A stretch of DNA of 64,000 bases from JBHPHA01 sp042569905 (lineage in GTDB: Bacteria > Patescibacteriota > Minisyncoccia > Moranbacterales > UBA9337), in NCBI GenBank assembly GCA_042569905.1, contig JBHPHA010000003.1:1-64000 (forward strand), in the 5' to 3' direction. This document shows positions 16,107 through 25,753 of this stretch, piece by piece. The translations under genes were made by a program, and so were the position numbers. Position 1 is the stretch's first letter, and each line of letters opens with the position of its first letter. The notes below the pieces were generated by a model, which ran no database searches, was not told where the DNA came from, and was given only the letters and a program-made list of their open reading frames with translations.

Positions 16107-16445
16107 TTATCTTCTAGATCTCATTATTCTAAGTTCTTTTTCCAGAGCTCTTTTCTCATCAACAAGTTCATCAAGCTTTTTTGTAAAACTTTTGAATTCT
16201 TGCTCTTCGATTCTTAGCTCATCAGTTTCTTTCTTTTGCTCTTTCTCCATGGCTTCGATTTCAACGCGTAATCGCTCCTGTTCTTTTTTTATTTTCTTAA
16301 GATCCTCCTCTTCCATTTTTTTCTCAGTATCCATTCTTCGGAGCTTGCTTTTTATCTCAAAAAGACTTTTTTCTTTCTGAAGAATCTCTCTTCTATTTTT
16401 CTCTCTTGCATCATCTCCTGCACCATCTTGTGAGCCGTAAGCCAT
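16107..16445 (-). CDS. Coiled-coil orphan protein (112 aa)
   Basis: After a short Gly/Asp-rich start (MAYGSQDGAGDD) nearly the whole protein is a Lys/Glu-rich coiled coil (about residues 15-112) ending RIMRSRR. The frame is open up to 16514 inside mnmA; ATG 16445, 25 nt after the mnmA stop, is the reasonable start. It may be a structural or ribosome-associated helper; function unknown. Confidence 0.6.
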   Translation of the reverse strand: MAYGSQDGAGDDAREKNRREILQKEKSLFEIKSKLRRMDTEKKMEEEDLKKIKKEQERLRVEIEAMEKEQKKETDELRIEEQEFKSFTKKLDELVDEKRALEKELRIMRSRR

Positions 16446-16470
16446 ATTTTTATTTTTAATTATATTATTT

Positions 16471-17520
16471 TTAATTGATGATTCCTCCTCCAATAACCTC
16501 TTCGTTTTTTCCATAAAATACTGCTGACTGACCAGGTGTTACTGCTTTTTGCGGATTACTAAACTCTACTTTGAAAAAATGCTTAGAGTTTTCTTCCGGG
16601 GTTATAGTAGCTTTTATGGGTGAAGTTCGGTATCTAATTTTAACATAAGCTTCTAGTGGAAACCTCACATCATCAGAAATCCAATTAACATTGCTAACAA
16701 TCATATCACTTCTGTGTAGTGCTTCACTATCCGAATCATTTGTAACAATAATTCTATTTGTTTCAGAATCTTTTCCTGCTACGTAATAAGGTCCTCTTCC
16801 ACCTAAGTTTATTCCTCTTCTTTGTCCTATTGTATAGAAAGGTAGACCTGCATGTCTCCCTAATATGCTTCCATCATCGCCTACAATATCACCGTCTTCT
16901 ATTTCCAGATGATCTTCAAGAAATCTTCTAAAGTTACCATTTTGAATAAAGCAAATATCTTGTGATTCTGGCTTTTGAGCAACAGGCAAGTTTTCTTCAT
17001 AAGCAATTTCTCTAATTTCATCTTTTGTGTATTCGCCTAAGGGGAAAATTATCTTTTTCAATTGACCCTTTGTTAGTCCGTATAGAAAATAGCTCTGATC
17101 TTTATTCTTATCGACTGCTTGATAAAGTTTTCCATCCTTAATCTGAGAATAATGACCAGTAGCAACAACGTCACAATTAAACATCTCTAATGCTCCCAGA
17201 AGAATCTTAAACTTCATTGATGGATTACAAATCACACAAGGATTAGGGGTTCTTCCCTCTTGAAACTCCCTTAAGAAATTATTCACAACTTCTCTCTTGA
17301 ATTCAGATCTGGCGTCTATCTTGTGCAGTTCTATCCCAAGAATTTTTGCTACTTTTTTAGCATCTTCATAGCCATTGTTTTTGTCAGATTCGTTTTTCCA
17401 AAAATCTAAATACACCCCGATTACTTCGTAGCCTTTCTTTTGAAGCAATCTGGCTGTGACAGAAGAATCAACTCCTCCTGACATTCCTACAATAACTTTT
17501 ATTTTTGAATGTTTTTCCAT
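16471..17520 (-). CDS. mnmA: tRNA-specific 2-thiouridylase MnmA
   Basis: Makes the 2-thio group of the wobble uridine in tRNA-Glu/Gln/Lys using sulfur relayed from a cysteine desulfurase (compare iscS at the left edge). The PP-loop SGGVDSS lies at about residues 14-20. The catalytic cysteines are in GRTPNPCVICN and QDICFI. GHYSQ and GQRRGIN are also family hallmarks. The 349-aa length is normal. The AAAGATATGG context has no Shine-Dalgarno. Head of a likely mnmA-coiled coil-15835-alaS transcript. Confidence 0.95.
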   Translation of the reverse strand: MEKHSKIKVIVGMSGGVDSSVTARLLQKKGYEVIGVYLDFWKNESDKNNGYEDAKKVAKILGIELHKIDARSEFKREVVNNFLREFQEGRTPNPCVICNPSMKFKILLGALEMFNCDVVATGHYSQIKDGKLYQAVDKNKDQSYFLYGLTKGQLKKIIFPLGEYTKDEIREIAYEENLPVAQKPESQDICFIQNGNFRRFLEDHLEIEDGDIVGDDGSILGRHAGLPFYTIGQRRGINLGGRGPYYVAGKDSETNRIIVTNDSDSEALHRSDMIVSNVNWISDDVRFPLEAYVKIRYRTSPIKATITPEENSKHFFKVEFSNPQKAVTPGQSAVFYGKNEEVIGGGIIN

Positions 17521-17654
17521 ATCTTTACTTTAGCAAAAATACCAAAAATATCAATGGTCTTATTTTTATTCAGCATTCTTTTGCGTTGATTTTTATCCTT
17601 TTTTAAGATAAAATAAAGATAATTATAAATAGTTTAAAACTATCTGATTTTTTT

Positions 17655-17885
17655 ATGTTTAAATTAGTAAAAAATATTATCCTACTCATCGGACTATTTG
17701 TAGTAGCTACATTCGTTCTAGGCTATATGGGATATGAAGTAAACACTCATTACTTCAATGAACGAAAAGATGCATGTCATCAGAAATTGAAAGAGTGTCA
17801 GAAAAATTTAATTAAAGAAGGACTCAATAACGTTAAGTGTGATTTTAAATGTGTTGACCCTAAGTTAATAATAAGAGAGAAATAA
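17655..17885 (+). CDS. Small membrane-anchored Cys-containing protein (76 aa)
   Basis: One N-terminal TM segment (residues 7-27) followed by an extracytoplasmic part with four cysteines (CHQKLKEC and KCDFKC), which could form two disulfides. It precedes the glycosyltransferase at 17911 by 25 bp in the same direction. No recognised family. Confidence 0.6.
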   Translation: MFKLVKNIILLIGLFVVATFVLGYMGYEVNTHYFNERKDACHQKLKECQKNLIKEGLNNVKCDFKCVDPKLIIREK

Positions 17886-17910
17886 CTCAAGTAATTATAA
17901 ACTAAAATAT

Positions 17911-18864
17911 ATGAGATTAATCGTAAATTTGCCAGCATTAAATGAAGAAGAAAAAATTGGGCAAACAATAAAAAGAATACCACGAAGTATCGCGGGTGTA
18001 GATGAAGTTTTAGTACAAGTAATCGATGATGGGTCTACTGATAAAACTGCTTCAATAAGCAAAGAAGCTGGAGCTGATTTTGTCGTTTCGCACGGAATCA
18101 ATAGAGGGATTGGAGTAACATTTCGAACAGCTGTGGAAAACGCACTAGAGAATGGAGCAGATATTATGGTAAACATTGATGCAGATGGTCAGTTTGATCC
18201 GAATGATATTGAAGAGATGATTACCCCTGTTGTTAATAATGAGAAGGATATGGTAATTGCGGATAGATTTGGAAAGTACAAAGCAAAAGATATTCCTTGG
18301 GTAAAAGAGTTCTTGAATAAATTTGCAGCTAAACTTGTAGGGTTATTTATGCAGGTTGATATTAAGGATCTGACTTGTGGGTTCCGTGCTCTTAATAAGG
18401 AAACAATGATGCGCTTAAATCTTCCAGGAGGATTTACTTATACTCAAGAAACAATTATTGATGCACTTGGTAAGAATCTAAAGCTACAATGGCTTCCAGT
18501 GAAAGTAACTTATTACGCTGATAGAAAATCAAGAGTGGTTAAGAGTATATTTGGATTCGTTAATAATAGTTTTAAAATCATCTTAAAAGCTATTAGAGAT
18601 GTTCGCCCAATGAAATTTTTTGGAATCCCTGGAATTGCATTAATGCTTGTAGCATTTGCTATTTTTATAGTATTTTTATTTTTCTACTTCCAAGAGTTTA
18701 AAATCTCCCCATACAGAAACTATCTACTAGTCTCAATAACCTTCTTGTTAGTAGGACTTCAATTTATCATATTCTCTCTTGTGGCAGATATGATTAAAAA
18801 CAACAGGAAGCTTACTGAGGATCAAATGTACCTAATGAAAAAAGAGAGATATTCTAAAAAATAA
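17911..18864 (+). CDS. GT2 family glycosyltransferase, membrane-anchored
   Basis: Resembles polyisoprenyl-phosphate sugar transferases of the DPM/GtrB type. The GT-A fold starts at residue 1 (IVNLPALNEEEKIG), with a DxD-type NIDADGQFDP near residues 85-95 and LTCGFRALNKE. Two C-terminal TM helices lie at about residues 240-262 and 275-297, so the enzyme is on the inner membrane face. It probably loads a lipid carrier with sugar for surface glycans. Followed by a GT4 enzyme. Confidence 0.88.
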   Translation: MRLIVNLPALNEEEKIGQTIKRIPRSIAGVDEVLVQVIDDGSTDKTASISKEAGADFVVSHGINRGIGVTFRTAVENALENGADIMVNIDADGQFDPNDIEEMITPVVNNEKDMVIADRFGKYKAKDIPWVKEFLNKFAAKLVGLFMQVDIKDLTCGFRALNKETMMRLNLPGGFTYTQETIIDALGKNLKLQWLPVKVTYYADRKSRVVKSIFGFVNNSFKIILKAIRDVRPMKFFGIPGIALMLVAFAIFIVFLFFYFQEFKISPYRNYLLVSITFLLVGLQFIIFSLVADMIKNNRKLTEDQMYLMKKERYSKK

Positions 18865-18897
18865 TATTGATTTAAAATAAAAATTACAGACAAATCT

Positions 18898-19986
18898 ATG
18901 GACAATGATAAAAAAATGAAAATCCTGTTTATTTCCAGAGCCTACCCTCCTGTTATTGGAGGTATTGAAAATCAGAACTACGAATTATCTCAGTGGCTTC
19001 CTAAGTATGCTGAAGTGAAAACTATTATTAATACTAGAGGAAAGAAATTTCTTCCCGTGTTTTTCCCTTATGCTACTGTCAAAGCAATTGCTGATGCCCG
19101 AGATTGCGATGCAATCCTACTTGGAGATGGTGTGCTTGCTTCTATCGGATGGTTATTGAAGATTATTACAAAAAAACCAGTTATTTCAGTTGTACATGGA
19201 CTTGATCTTACCTATGATTTAGCATTATATCAAAAATTATGGGTAAATTTTTTCATTCCTAGAATGGATAAGCTTATTGCAGTTGGCAATACAACTATTG
19301 AAGAAGGTGTTAAAAGAAATATTCCGGAAGAAAAGTTTGTTTTTATCCCTAATGGAGTTGATCCTGAATCACTTATCGGCAATTACTCTCGTAAGGATTT
19401 AGAGAAAATTACTAAACTAGACCTTCAAGGTAGGAAAATAATCCTCACATTAGGAAGGCTCGCAAAAAGAAAAGGAGTTGCGTGGTTTGTTGAAAATGTA
19501 GTACCAAAATTAGATGCAAATGTGATGTATTTAATTGCGGGAGACGGAGTAGATAAGGATAATATCAAAAAGGCTATCGTGGAGAATAAATTAGAGAAAA
19601 GAGTAAAGTTATTTACCAATATCAGTAATGGAGAGAAGAAGGTCCTATATAACACTGCAGACTTATTTGTGCAGCCTAATATAAAGATTGAGGGTGATAT
19701 GGAAGGATTTGGCTTAGTTGTATTGGAAGCCGCTTCGTGTGAAAGAGTCGTTCTTGTTTCTCAGCTAGAGGGACTTAAGGATGCTATTATTCCTGGAAAG
19801 AATGGTTTTTTGGCTGAATCTGGAAATGCAGAGCAGTATTTAAAAAAGATTAATGCTCTTCTTTCAGAGGATGAGCTTAGATTGAACTTTGGAAAACAAG
19901 CTCGAAAATATGTGAAAGAAAATTACAGTTGGAAAAATATTGCAAAGGAATACATGGATGAGATTAAAAAAAATATTAGTAACTAA
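18898..19986 (+). CDS. GT4 family glycosyltransferase
   Basis: A 362-aa GT-B enzyme that transfers a sugar from a nucleotide donor. The N-terminal SRAYPPVIGGIENQ loop is the usual GGxE acceptor/phosphate region; the C-terminal half has LTLGRLAKRKG and the donor motif EGFGLVVLEAAS. It is cytosolic and 33 bp after the GT2 gene, so both probably act in the same surface glycan pathway. Confidence 0.92.
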   Translation: MDNDKKMKILFISRAYPPVIGGIENQNYELSQWLPKYAEVKTIINTRGKKFLPVFFPYATVKAIADARDCDAILLGDGVLASIGWLLKIITKKPVISVVHGLDLTYDLALYQKLWVNFFIPRMDKLIAVGNTTIEEGVKRNIPEEKFVFIPNGVDPESLIGNYSRKDLEKITKLDLQGRKIILTLGRLAKRKGVAWFVENVVPKLDANVMYLIAGDGVDKDNIKKAIVENKLEKRVKLFTNISNGEKKVLYNTADLFVQPNIKIEGDMEGFGLVVLEAASCERVVLVSQLEGLKDAIIPGKNGFLAESGNAEQYLKKINALLSEDELRLNFGKQARKYVKENYSWKNIAKEYMDEIKKNISN

Positions 19987-20004
19987 TTATTATTTAATAA
20001 GTAT

Positions 20005-20358
20005 ATGGAAAAACATTGCCCCCTCTTTGTTGACTTCACAAGAGAATGTATCAAAAAAATTGAGGACTATCCAGCAAAGGTATCCTTTAAGATGCTACAA
20101 TTTTGTCAGTCAGAAGAGCATGTAGACTGTCCTTTTTATAAAATACTGGAAACAGATGAAAATGTTTGTGAGAAGATCACAAAGTGTCCAGCTTTTAAGA
20201 AATTCAAGAATGGTGAGTTTGATAAATTTGTTGATGTTTCAAATAGATTCTGCACCTCTGAAAAACATACAGAATGTGCTAGGTTTAAAACCTCTAGAAA
20301 AGGAGCTGTACCAGAGAGTCTCCATCCGGATGGGCACACAGTTGAAGAGTGGAAATAA
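20005..20358 (+). CDS. Cysteine-rich small protein with internal repeat (117 aa)
   Basis: About ten cysteines. Two related segments, FCQSEEHVDCPFYK and FCTSEKHTECARFK, show an internal duplication; CxxF/CPAF spacing suggests a metal or Fe-S binding domain, not assigned. Same direction as the glycosyltransferases, 18 bp after the GT4 stop. A terminator follows at 20371-20406. Confidence 0.6.
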   Translation: MEKHCPLFVDFTRECIKKIEDYPAKVSFKMLQFCQSEEHVDCPFYKILETDENVCEKITKCPAFKKFKNGEFDKFVDVSNRFCTSEKHTECARFKTSRKGAVPESLHPDGHTVEEWK

Positions 20359-20370
20359 TGTAGAAACAAA

Positions 20371-20406
20371 AAATACCTAATTCATATTTGAACTAGGTAT
20401 TTTTTT
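20371..20406. terminator. Bidirectional terminator
   Basis: AAATACCTA / TAGGTATTT hairpin flanked by A- and T-runs, between converging genes 20005 and 20418. Confidence 0.85.
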
Positions 20407-20417
20407 ATTTCCTAAAA

Positions 20418-22640
20418 CTATTTCTTAGGAAGAAGTTTTCTTAGTAGCGCTGTTTTAGCTTTTGGATTATTAGCTATCCAAATAGACATCAGAGCTACTA
20501 TCGTAGCAATTAGAATTGCCCATGCCCCACTTCCTGTTACTGGTAACACTTTTCCAGCATAGCCGAAATCAGCTTTTGAGTGACTATCCTTATTTCCATC
20601 TAATTCAACCTTGGTTTTGTTGTCCTCATCCCCGTCTGGGTCATAAGTTTGCTTAAGATTATCAACATCCTCATCTTTTACATATACTTTATAGTCTCCC
20701 TCGCAAAGGTTTTCGAAGTAGTAATGTCCATTATGATTAGTATCTGTTCTGTATACCTCATCATCAGAGTTTCCGAACTTATTATCTTCTCCAGCCCACT
20801 TTAGTTTCATTCTAATGTTCTCTATTCCCTTTTCGCTACCATCTTGAATCCCGTCTCTATCAATGTCATTCCAAATATAATTACCTATTACTCCATTACA
20901 CTTAGATTTCTTTTTTGGCTTAGGATCTGGTTTTGGGTCTGGAGTTGGAGTTTCAATAGTACAAGCAGAGCTACAACCATCTCCATTAGCAGTATTCCCA
21001 TCATCACATTGTTCTCCATGCTTAACAATTCCGTCACCACAGAAAGGAGTTGGAGTTTCAATGGTACAAGTAGAACTGCAACCATCTCCATTTATATTAT
21101 TTCCGTCATCACATTGCTCAGTTAATTCCTTCTTGCCATCTCCACAGAAAGGAAGTGGGTCATCATTTTTTACATTAACAGATGAAGTATCTGAGTCGGT
21201 AACAGTAGACGCCTCATCAATTGAAACAGCGCTTACAGTAGCTTTATTTAAGTATGAATTGGTAATATTCTTGTCTGTGCATACATAGGAAAAACTTTGA
21301 CCAGACAATAGTATTCCACCTTTGAGTTTGTCGCAACCAGGTGCAAGAGCATCTTTAATGGCGATATTTTTTAAAGCAATCTGTCCCATATTAGTCACTT
21401 TAATTTTGAAGTTGGCTTCACCTCCAGACAACACAGTCTGCTTATCATCCTTGTTGTCGTTATCATTCTTATCTATCTTTATTGAAGCTTTTTCAATAGT
21501 ACAAGCAGAGCTACAACCATCTCCATTTGTATTGTTTCCATCATCACACTGCTCACCAGCATCCTTTACTTCATCTCCACAGCGTGGTGCTATTATATTC
21601 ACTTTCGAAGTATCTGTGTCTTTTACTAAAATACCAGAACTAACAGTGAGCGCAGAAACTGTTGCAGTGTTTAAATATGCGTTGCTTACATTACTATGAG
21701 TACATGTATATTGTATACTTCCTCCTGGTGCTAATGTTGTTGTAAATAATCGATTACAAGCAGACACCTTTGGGTCAACAATTGAAACATTTCTCAGAAG
21801 AACAGCTCCATTATTTGTCACCTTGATTTTAAATGTAGCATTGTTTCCTTTCTGTACAGTCTGCTTATCATCCTTGTTGTCGTTATCATTCTTATCTATC
21901 TTTATTAAAGCTTTTTCAATAGTACAAGCAGAGCTACAACCATCTCCATTTGTATTGTTTCCATCATCACACTGCTCATTTAATTCCTTCTTATTATCTC
22001 CACATCTTGGTTTTCTCGCACTACAAGAGTCATTTTTTCCCCCATATTTTCCAGAACAAGTCCAGTTCCAAGTTCCAGCAATAGGTGACGCAACTCCTAC
22101 ACTACATAACCCAGTTGTTGGCTTTTGATATAACACTTTCCCATTTGAAGAACCACATTTTCCATCAATTGGATCTGACTTGCTGAAAAGTAAAGAAACC
22201 GAAACACTCTCTGCCTCCCCAGTGTTTCCATAATCTTTTCTGGAATGAGCATGACTCATCTTAATATTGTTATTTCCAGCTTTCAACCAAACATAGCCAT
22301 AACCTTCCTTTGTATAAACATTCTTACTTCCCGGTTCGCAGTTATTTTTATCATAACTAGTCACTGCATAGGAACCATTAATATAAAGCTTAAAATCTTC
22401 GTGTGCCTGACAAGTATCATTACTATGAGTTCCTCTTCCCACATAACCTCTCATAGAATACTTTCCCGCAGTAGGTGCATACACTGTTGTGTAATCATTC
22501 ACCATACAATTTGATTGCTTATCATAACTACAAACCGCCATTTCCGACGATTGTACTGTTTCAGCATAAGCACTGTTGCCAGTAAATAGAAACAACACAC
22601 CTAGGCTTAAAACCCCTACTAATATTTTTGTGATTTTCAT
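20418..22640 (-). CDS. LPxTG-type multi-domain surface protein
   Basis: Exported cell-wall protein of 740 aa. It has a signal peptide to about residue 26 (ending NSAYA), a beta-rich region to about 190, and four copies of a DUF4215-like cysteine repeat (core EQCDDGNNTNGDGCSS) interleaved with two DUF11-like beta domains (about 240-350 and 385-480). An SdrD/Cna-B-like domain (IGNYIWNDIDRDGIQDG) follows near 590-690. LPVTG sits at 699-703, followed by a TM helix and basic tail. This is the layout of a sortase substrate. No sortase is in the window. Confidence 0.9.
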   Translation of the reverse strand: MKITKILVGVLSLGVLFLFTGNSAYAETVQSSEMAVCSYDKQSNCMVNDYTTVYAPTAGKYSMRGYVGRGTHSNDTCQAHEDFKLYINGSYAVTSYDKNNCEPGSKNVYTKEGYGYVWLKAGNNNIKMSHAHSRKDYGNTGEAESVSVSLLFSKSDPIDGKCGSSNGKVLYQKPTTGLCSVGVASPIAGTWNWTCSGKYGGKNDSCSARKPRCGDNKKELNEQCDDGNNTNGDGCSSACTIEKALIKIDKNDNDNKDDKQTVQKGNNATFKIKVTNNGAVLLRNVSIVDPKVSACNRLFTTTLAPGGSIQYTCTHSNVSNAYLNTATVSALTVSSGILVKDTDTSKVNIIAPRCGDEVKDAGEQCDDGNNTNGDGCSSACTIEKASIKIDKNDNDNKDDKQTVLSGGEANFKIKVTNMGQIALKNIAIKDALAPGCDKLKGGILLSGQSFSYVCTDKNITNSYLNKATVSAVSIDEASTVTDSDTSSVNVKNDDPLPFCGDGKKELTEQCDDGNNINGDGCSSTCTIETPTPFCGDGIVKHGEQCDDGNTANGDGCSSACTIETPTPDPKPDPKPKKKSKCNGVIGNYIWNDIDRDGIQDGSEKGIENIRMKLKWAGEDNKFGNSDDEVYRTDTNHNGHYYFENLCEGDYKVYVKDEDVDNLKQTYDPDGDEDNKTKVELDGNKDSHSKADFGYAGKVLPVTGSGAWAILIATIVALMSIWIANNPKAKTALLRKLLPKK
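21431..21552 (-). repeat. Internal DNA repeat of the surface gene, copy 1
   Basis: About 120 bp, nearly identical to the stretch at about 21857-21978 in the same gene; it covers the end of one DUF4215-like repeat and the start of a DUF11-like domain. Confidence 0.75.
21857..21978 (-). repeat. Internal DNA repeat of the surface gene, copy 2
   Basis: Direct partner of 21431-21552. Identity at the DNA level, not only in protein, points to recent duplication or conversion. Confidence 0.75.
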
Positions 22641-22691
22641 ATATTTAAAGTTATCAGTTAACTATCTATGGTATAACATATAATTAAAAAA

Positions 22692-22720
22692 AATAAAATA
22701 CCCCGCGTTAACGGGGCATC
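22692..22720 (-). terminator. Terminator of the 3D-domain gene
   Basis: GCCCCGTTAACGCGGGG-type hairpin, then T-run on the minus strand. Confidence 0.8.
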
Positions 22721-22725
22721 TTACT

Positions 22726-23283
22726 CTATTGAACAAATTCAGCTGTAAGATTTCTTCTTCCGAAACCAAAAGCCTCACTCTTTGTCTCTACATAAATATC
22801 AAACTTGTTTCCTTTAATAGCTCCACCTCTATCCTCACAAGTATATGTTCCATATCCTTCGATATTCAACTTAGCACCAAATGGGTATTCTGGAGGACAA
22901 GCTAATGTTCTTTTCTCTTGAACCTTGATTCCACTAGCAGTGATTCCATTACTGTTTCCACATTCATCAGCAGAAGCAGTATAAGCAGAAGCATTGATTG
23001 TAAATTTACCCTTAGGTAAGTTTGACCACTTTTCTCCTTGCTTAGACTTCCATCTATCTAAAACTTTTTCTCTTTGAGTTTTGTTTACTTTTACCAATTC
23101 ATTCTCGATTGGCTCATAACCTTCATAATTATAGGGAATTTTCTCAGCATCTAATTCACCTACCTCTGTTCTTTGAAATTCTATGGTTGTATTAGTATCA
23201 TTACTGCTACTTGCTAAAGCTACCTGTGGAAATAATATCGTAATAAGCATTATTGAGTTTACTATAATACTAAAATTACCCAT
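22726..23283 (-). CDS. Exported 3D-domain (double-psi barrel) protein
   Basis: A 185-aa secreted protein. A hydrophobic N-terminal segment ends near VALAS. The C-terminal 3D domain begins at FTINASAYTAS; its conserved acidic residues lie in TCEDRGGAIKGNKFDIYV. 3D/RlpA-like barrels occur in lytic transglycosylases and peptidoglycan remodelling enzymes; this protein has the barrel plus a linker only. ATG 23283 is preferred over 23334 because the signal peptide then begins correctly. Confidence 0.82.
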   Translation of the reverse strand: MGNFSIIVNSIMLITILFPQVALASSSNDTNTTIEFQRTEVGELDAEKIPYNYEGYEPIENELVKVNKTQREKVLDRWKSKQGEKWSNLPKGKFTINASAYTASADECGNSNGITASGIKVQEKRTLACPPEYPFGAKLNIEGYGTYTCEDRGGAIKGNKFDIYVETKSEAFGFGRRNLTAEFVQ

Positions 23284-23483
23284 TTTAAACTTTATAATAG
23301 TTAGCACCCAAAAACTAATTTTGGATCGCCACATTCATCAGTAACAGGGGGTGGACTTCATATCTATTAACAGCTTAATTTAATAGTTAATATTACCATA
23401 TTTTCACAGAAAAGTCAAGGGTAAACACCTCCTAAATGCCTTTTTTTCCTTTATTTAAGCCAAATTTCATCTTTTTAAATAAC

Positions 23484-23512
23484 AAAAAAACCGCAAAAAA
23501 TGCAGTTTTTCC
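23484..23512 (-). terminator. Terminator of the DUF4012 gene
   Basis: AAACTGCATTTTTTGCGGTTT hairpin-like arms with T7 on the minus strand. Confidence 0.7.
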
Positions 23513-23531
23513 TTTAGACTAGGAGTTTTTT

Positions 23532-25721
23532 CTATTTTTTACTAAATATTACCCCGAAGAACTTGTCTGTATTAAGGTTTCCTGAGAATTCAAGGCCATC
23601 CTCCTGCAATGTCATTTCTTCTGACGTTTTCCATTCAACAATCCAGTCTTTTGGATATCTTACGTTAGAAATAAATTTACTCCCGATACTTCCTGACTGT
23701 TTTTGAGCTAGAATAGAGTAGGTATTTACAGAGCTAGAATCAATCTTAAACGGCAATAAGTATCGATATCTCACCTTTACCTCTTCTTGCGGACTTACGT
23801 AAACCCAGGAAGCAAAAACTGTTTTTTCAGCATCATCGTAAACCCTTGTTGTGGTTTTCTCATCAATAGACATACTTTCCTCTTCACTTACTACATCTAG
23901 GTCTCTTTGAAAACCAAGCGCGTCGTAGTCCACTGGAGAATCATTTAGTTCCTTTGTTTGACCTTCAACAGAAAGGAGCTGAGATCCCTGAGGAACATAC
24001 ACTCGCATATAATCAGAATTTACCTTATTCCACCATTCGTAATTAGTATCACCTCCATTATGTCTCCTCTCAATAACAATAGTATTGATCACAGACCCAT
24101 CTTCTCTGATTTCAGACGTATGTTCAATTTTTTCATCAACTACACCGTCAGTTTTGTATCCATTGATGTTTGTGTTTATAACATTTAGATAATCCAGAGA
24201 GTTGTCTAATATTTCTCCAGACCAGCCTAGCTCCGAAACTATTCCCTGCAAGTTGTTATTAGAAGAATATACTAATATATGCTTTTCTTTTACTAAACTA
24301 TTGAAAACCTCTAGAGTTTTTATTATTGTAGGTAAGTCATTTGAGTTAATTAACTTCTCTAATACAACAGGTGCTAAGTCAGCCAGTATTTTCTTTGGTT
24401 CGTTTTCCTCTTTATCATAGTCAATTTCTACTTCATATTGAATTTTCTCAATAAAGTTCTTACTATCAATCGTCACTCCGTATTCTTCCATGTAAATAGG
24501 GCCCGTAACTTCCAGCATTCTTTGCATAACAACTGGCGTAAATGTAATTACCCCATCCACAGTAGGACCTCCTGTTTTTTCATAGAAAGCCATCGCTTTT
24601 CTGGCGCTAAGCGGAAAATCAGGAAACCAGTTACTATCATGCAAGCTCCAGGCAGCGCTAATCTTTTGAATTGGCTTTGGAGGAACAATTCTATCAATCA
24701 TTTGCCCATCTGGATTAAAAATACCATCGATGAAAAATTTCCTAATCTGCCCCCTATTAACATCTACTAACCCATAACTACCAATAAAACCACCAGTAGC
24801 TCTCATCTCGTTATTATTCTGAAACAAAAATAGATACTTTCTTGGACCATTACCGCCAAACAAATCCACCAAGATATCACTATTATCTAATAGGTTATCC
24901 AACACAATACTCATAGTGCCAATCTTACTCTTAGCATCCAAAACTGCTGCCCTTTTCTCCTCAGGAACATCATCTATCTTAATTTCATTTAAATTTTGCT
25001 CCGCTGCTTTTATATATTCCCTAGATGAATACAAATCTTTCTGAACATCTTCAAACAAAAGTAAAATTGAGTTGTCGTATTTATCAACCCCTTCTTCTTT
25101 GATTTGATATATCTTTTCCGCAATAGTACTCAAATGCTTCCCCGCTGAAGAAATATTTTTTCCAGCTTCAAGCAAATTTTTACCAGAAGACAGCTGTGAT
25201 AGGTACGGGAAATATTGACTTACTTCTGTCAGAAAAACGCCCAGACCATCAACTTCTTGAGATGCATCTGAAAAGCCACTATAAGCCTCCTCGAACTTTC
25301 TGGATGATATTGTGAAGTCTTGAGACTTAATCCCCTCCACAGCCTCATCTAGACTAGAGTAAGCTCCAGTAGAAATACCCAACACCCGCTCCTTAATCCT
25401 AAATCCTTTTTGAACAAAGAAAATAGAAGAAAACAATACAACTGCCAAAAGCATAGACAATCCGAAATTCAGTACCCCTCTGTTTAAATCAAGTCCCGAG
25501 AAAAAACCTCTTTTTGTAGCTGTGGATTGTTTCTTATATTTTTTCTGCTGACTCAAATTTCTATTATGCTTGACTGATTTATTTTGATAATTTGAGCGTG
25601 CATAAAACGGAACGTCTTGAGCATCAAAACGTTTGCCTAATTGATAAACCTGTGGATTATTAGTAGCTTCTTTTTTAGGGTGTTTATCTGTATTTTTTTT
25701 CTTTTTTTTAATTATATCCAT
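23532..25721 (-). CDS. DUF4012 membrane-anchored surface protein
   Basis: A 729-aa protein. A Lys/Gln-rich cytosolic N-terminus (about 1-75) is followed by one TM helix (about 86-106) and a large outer region. The DUF4012 core at about 290-430 contains YLFLFQNNNEMRATGGFIG, DGIFNPDGQ and LHDSNWFPDFPLSA. DUF4012 proteins are common in CPR and Gram-positive genomes near exopolysaccharide genes; their activity is not established. Adjacent GT4 (25754) in the same direction supports a surface-polymer role. Confidence 0.9.
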   Translation of the reverse strand: MDIIKKKKKNTDKHPKKEATNNPQVYQLGKRFDAQDVPFYARSNYQNKSVKHNRNLSQQKKYKKQSTATKRGFFSGLDLNRGVLNFGLSMLLAVVLFSSIFFVQKGFRIKERVLGISTGAYSSLDEAVEGIKSQDFTISSRKFEEAYSGFSDASQEVDGLGVFLTEVSQYFPYLSQLSSGKNLLEAGKNISSAGKHLSTIAEKIYQIKEEGVDKYDNSILLLFEDVQKDLYSSREYIKAAEQNLNEIKIDDVPEEKRAAVLDAKSKIGTMSIVLDNLLDNSDILVDLFGGNGPRKYLFLFQNNNEMRATGGFIGSYGLVDVNRGQIRKFFIDGIFNPDGQMIDRIVPPKPIQKISAAWSLHDSNWFPDFPLSARKAMAFYEKTGGPTVDGVITFTPVVMQRMLEVTGPIYMEEYGVTIDSKNFIEKIQYEVEIDYDKEENEPKKILADLAPVVLEKLINSNDLPTIIKTLEVFNSLVKEKHILVYSSNNNLQGIVSELGWSGEILDNSLDYLNVINTNINGYKTDGVVDEKIEHTSEIREDGSVINTIVIERRHNGGDTNYEWWNKVNSDYMRVYVPQGSQLLSVEGQTKELNDSPVDYDALGFQRDLDVVSEEESMSIDEKTTTRVYDDAEKTVFASWVYVSPQEEVKVRYRYLLPFKIDSSSVNTYSILAQKQSGSIGSKFISNVRYPKDWIVEWKTSEEMTLQEDGLEFSGNLNTDKFFGVIFSKK

Positions 25722-25753
25722 TTTTATTCAAATTGGTCCCAATAACGCCAAAT

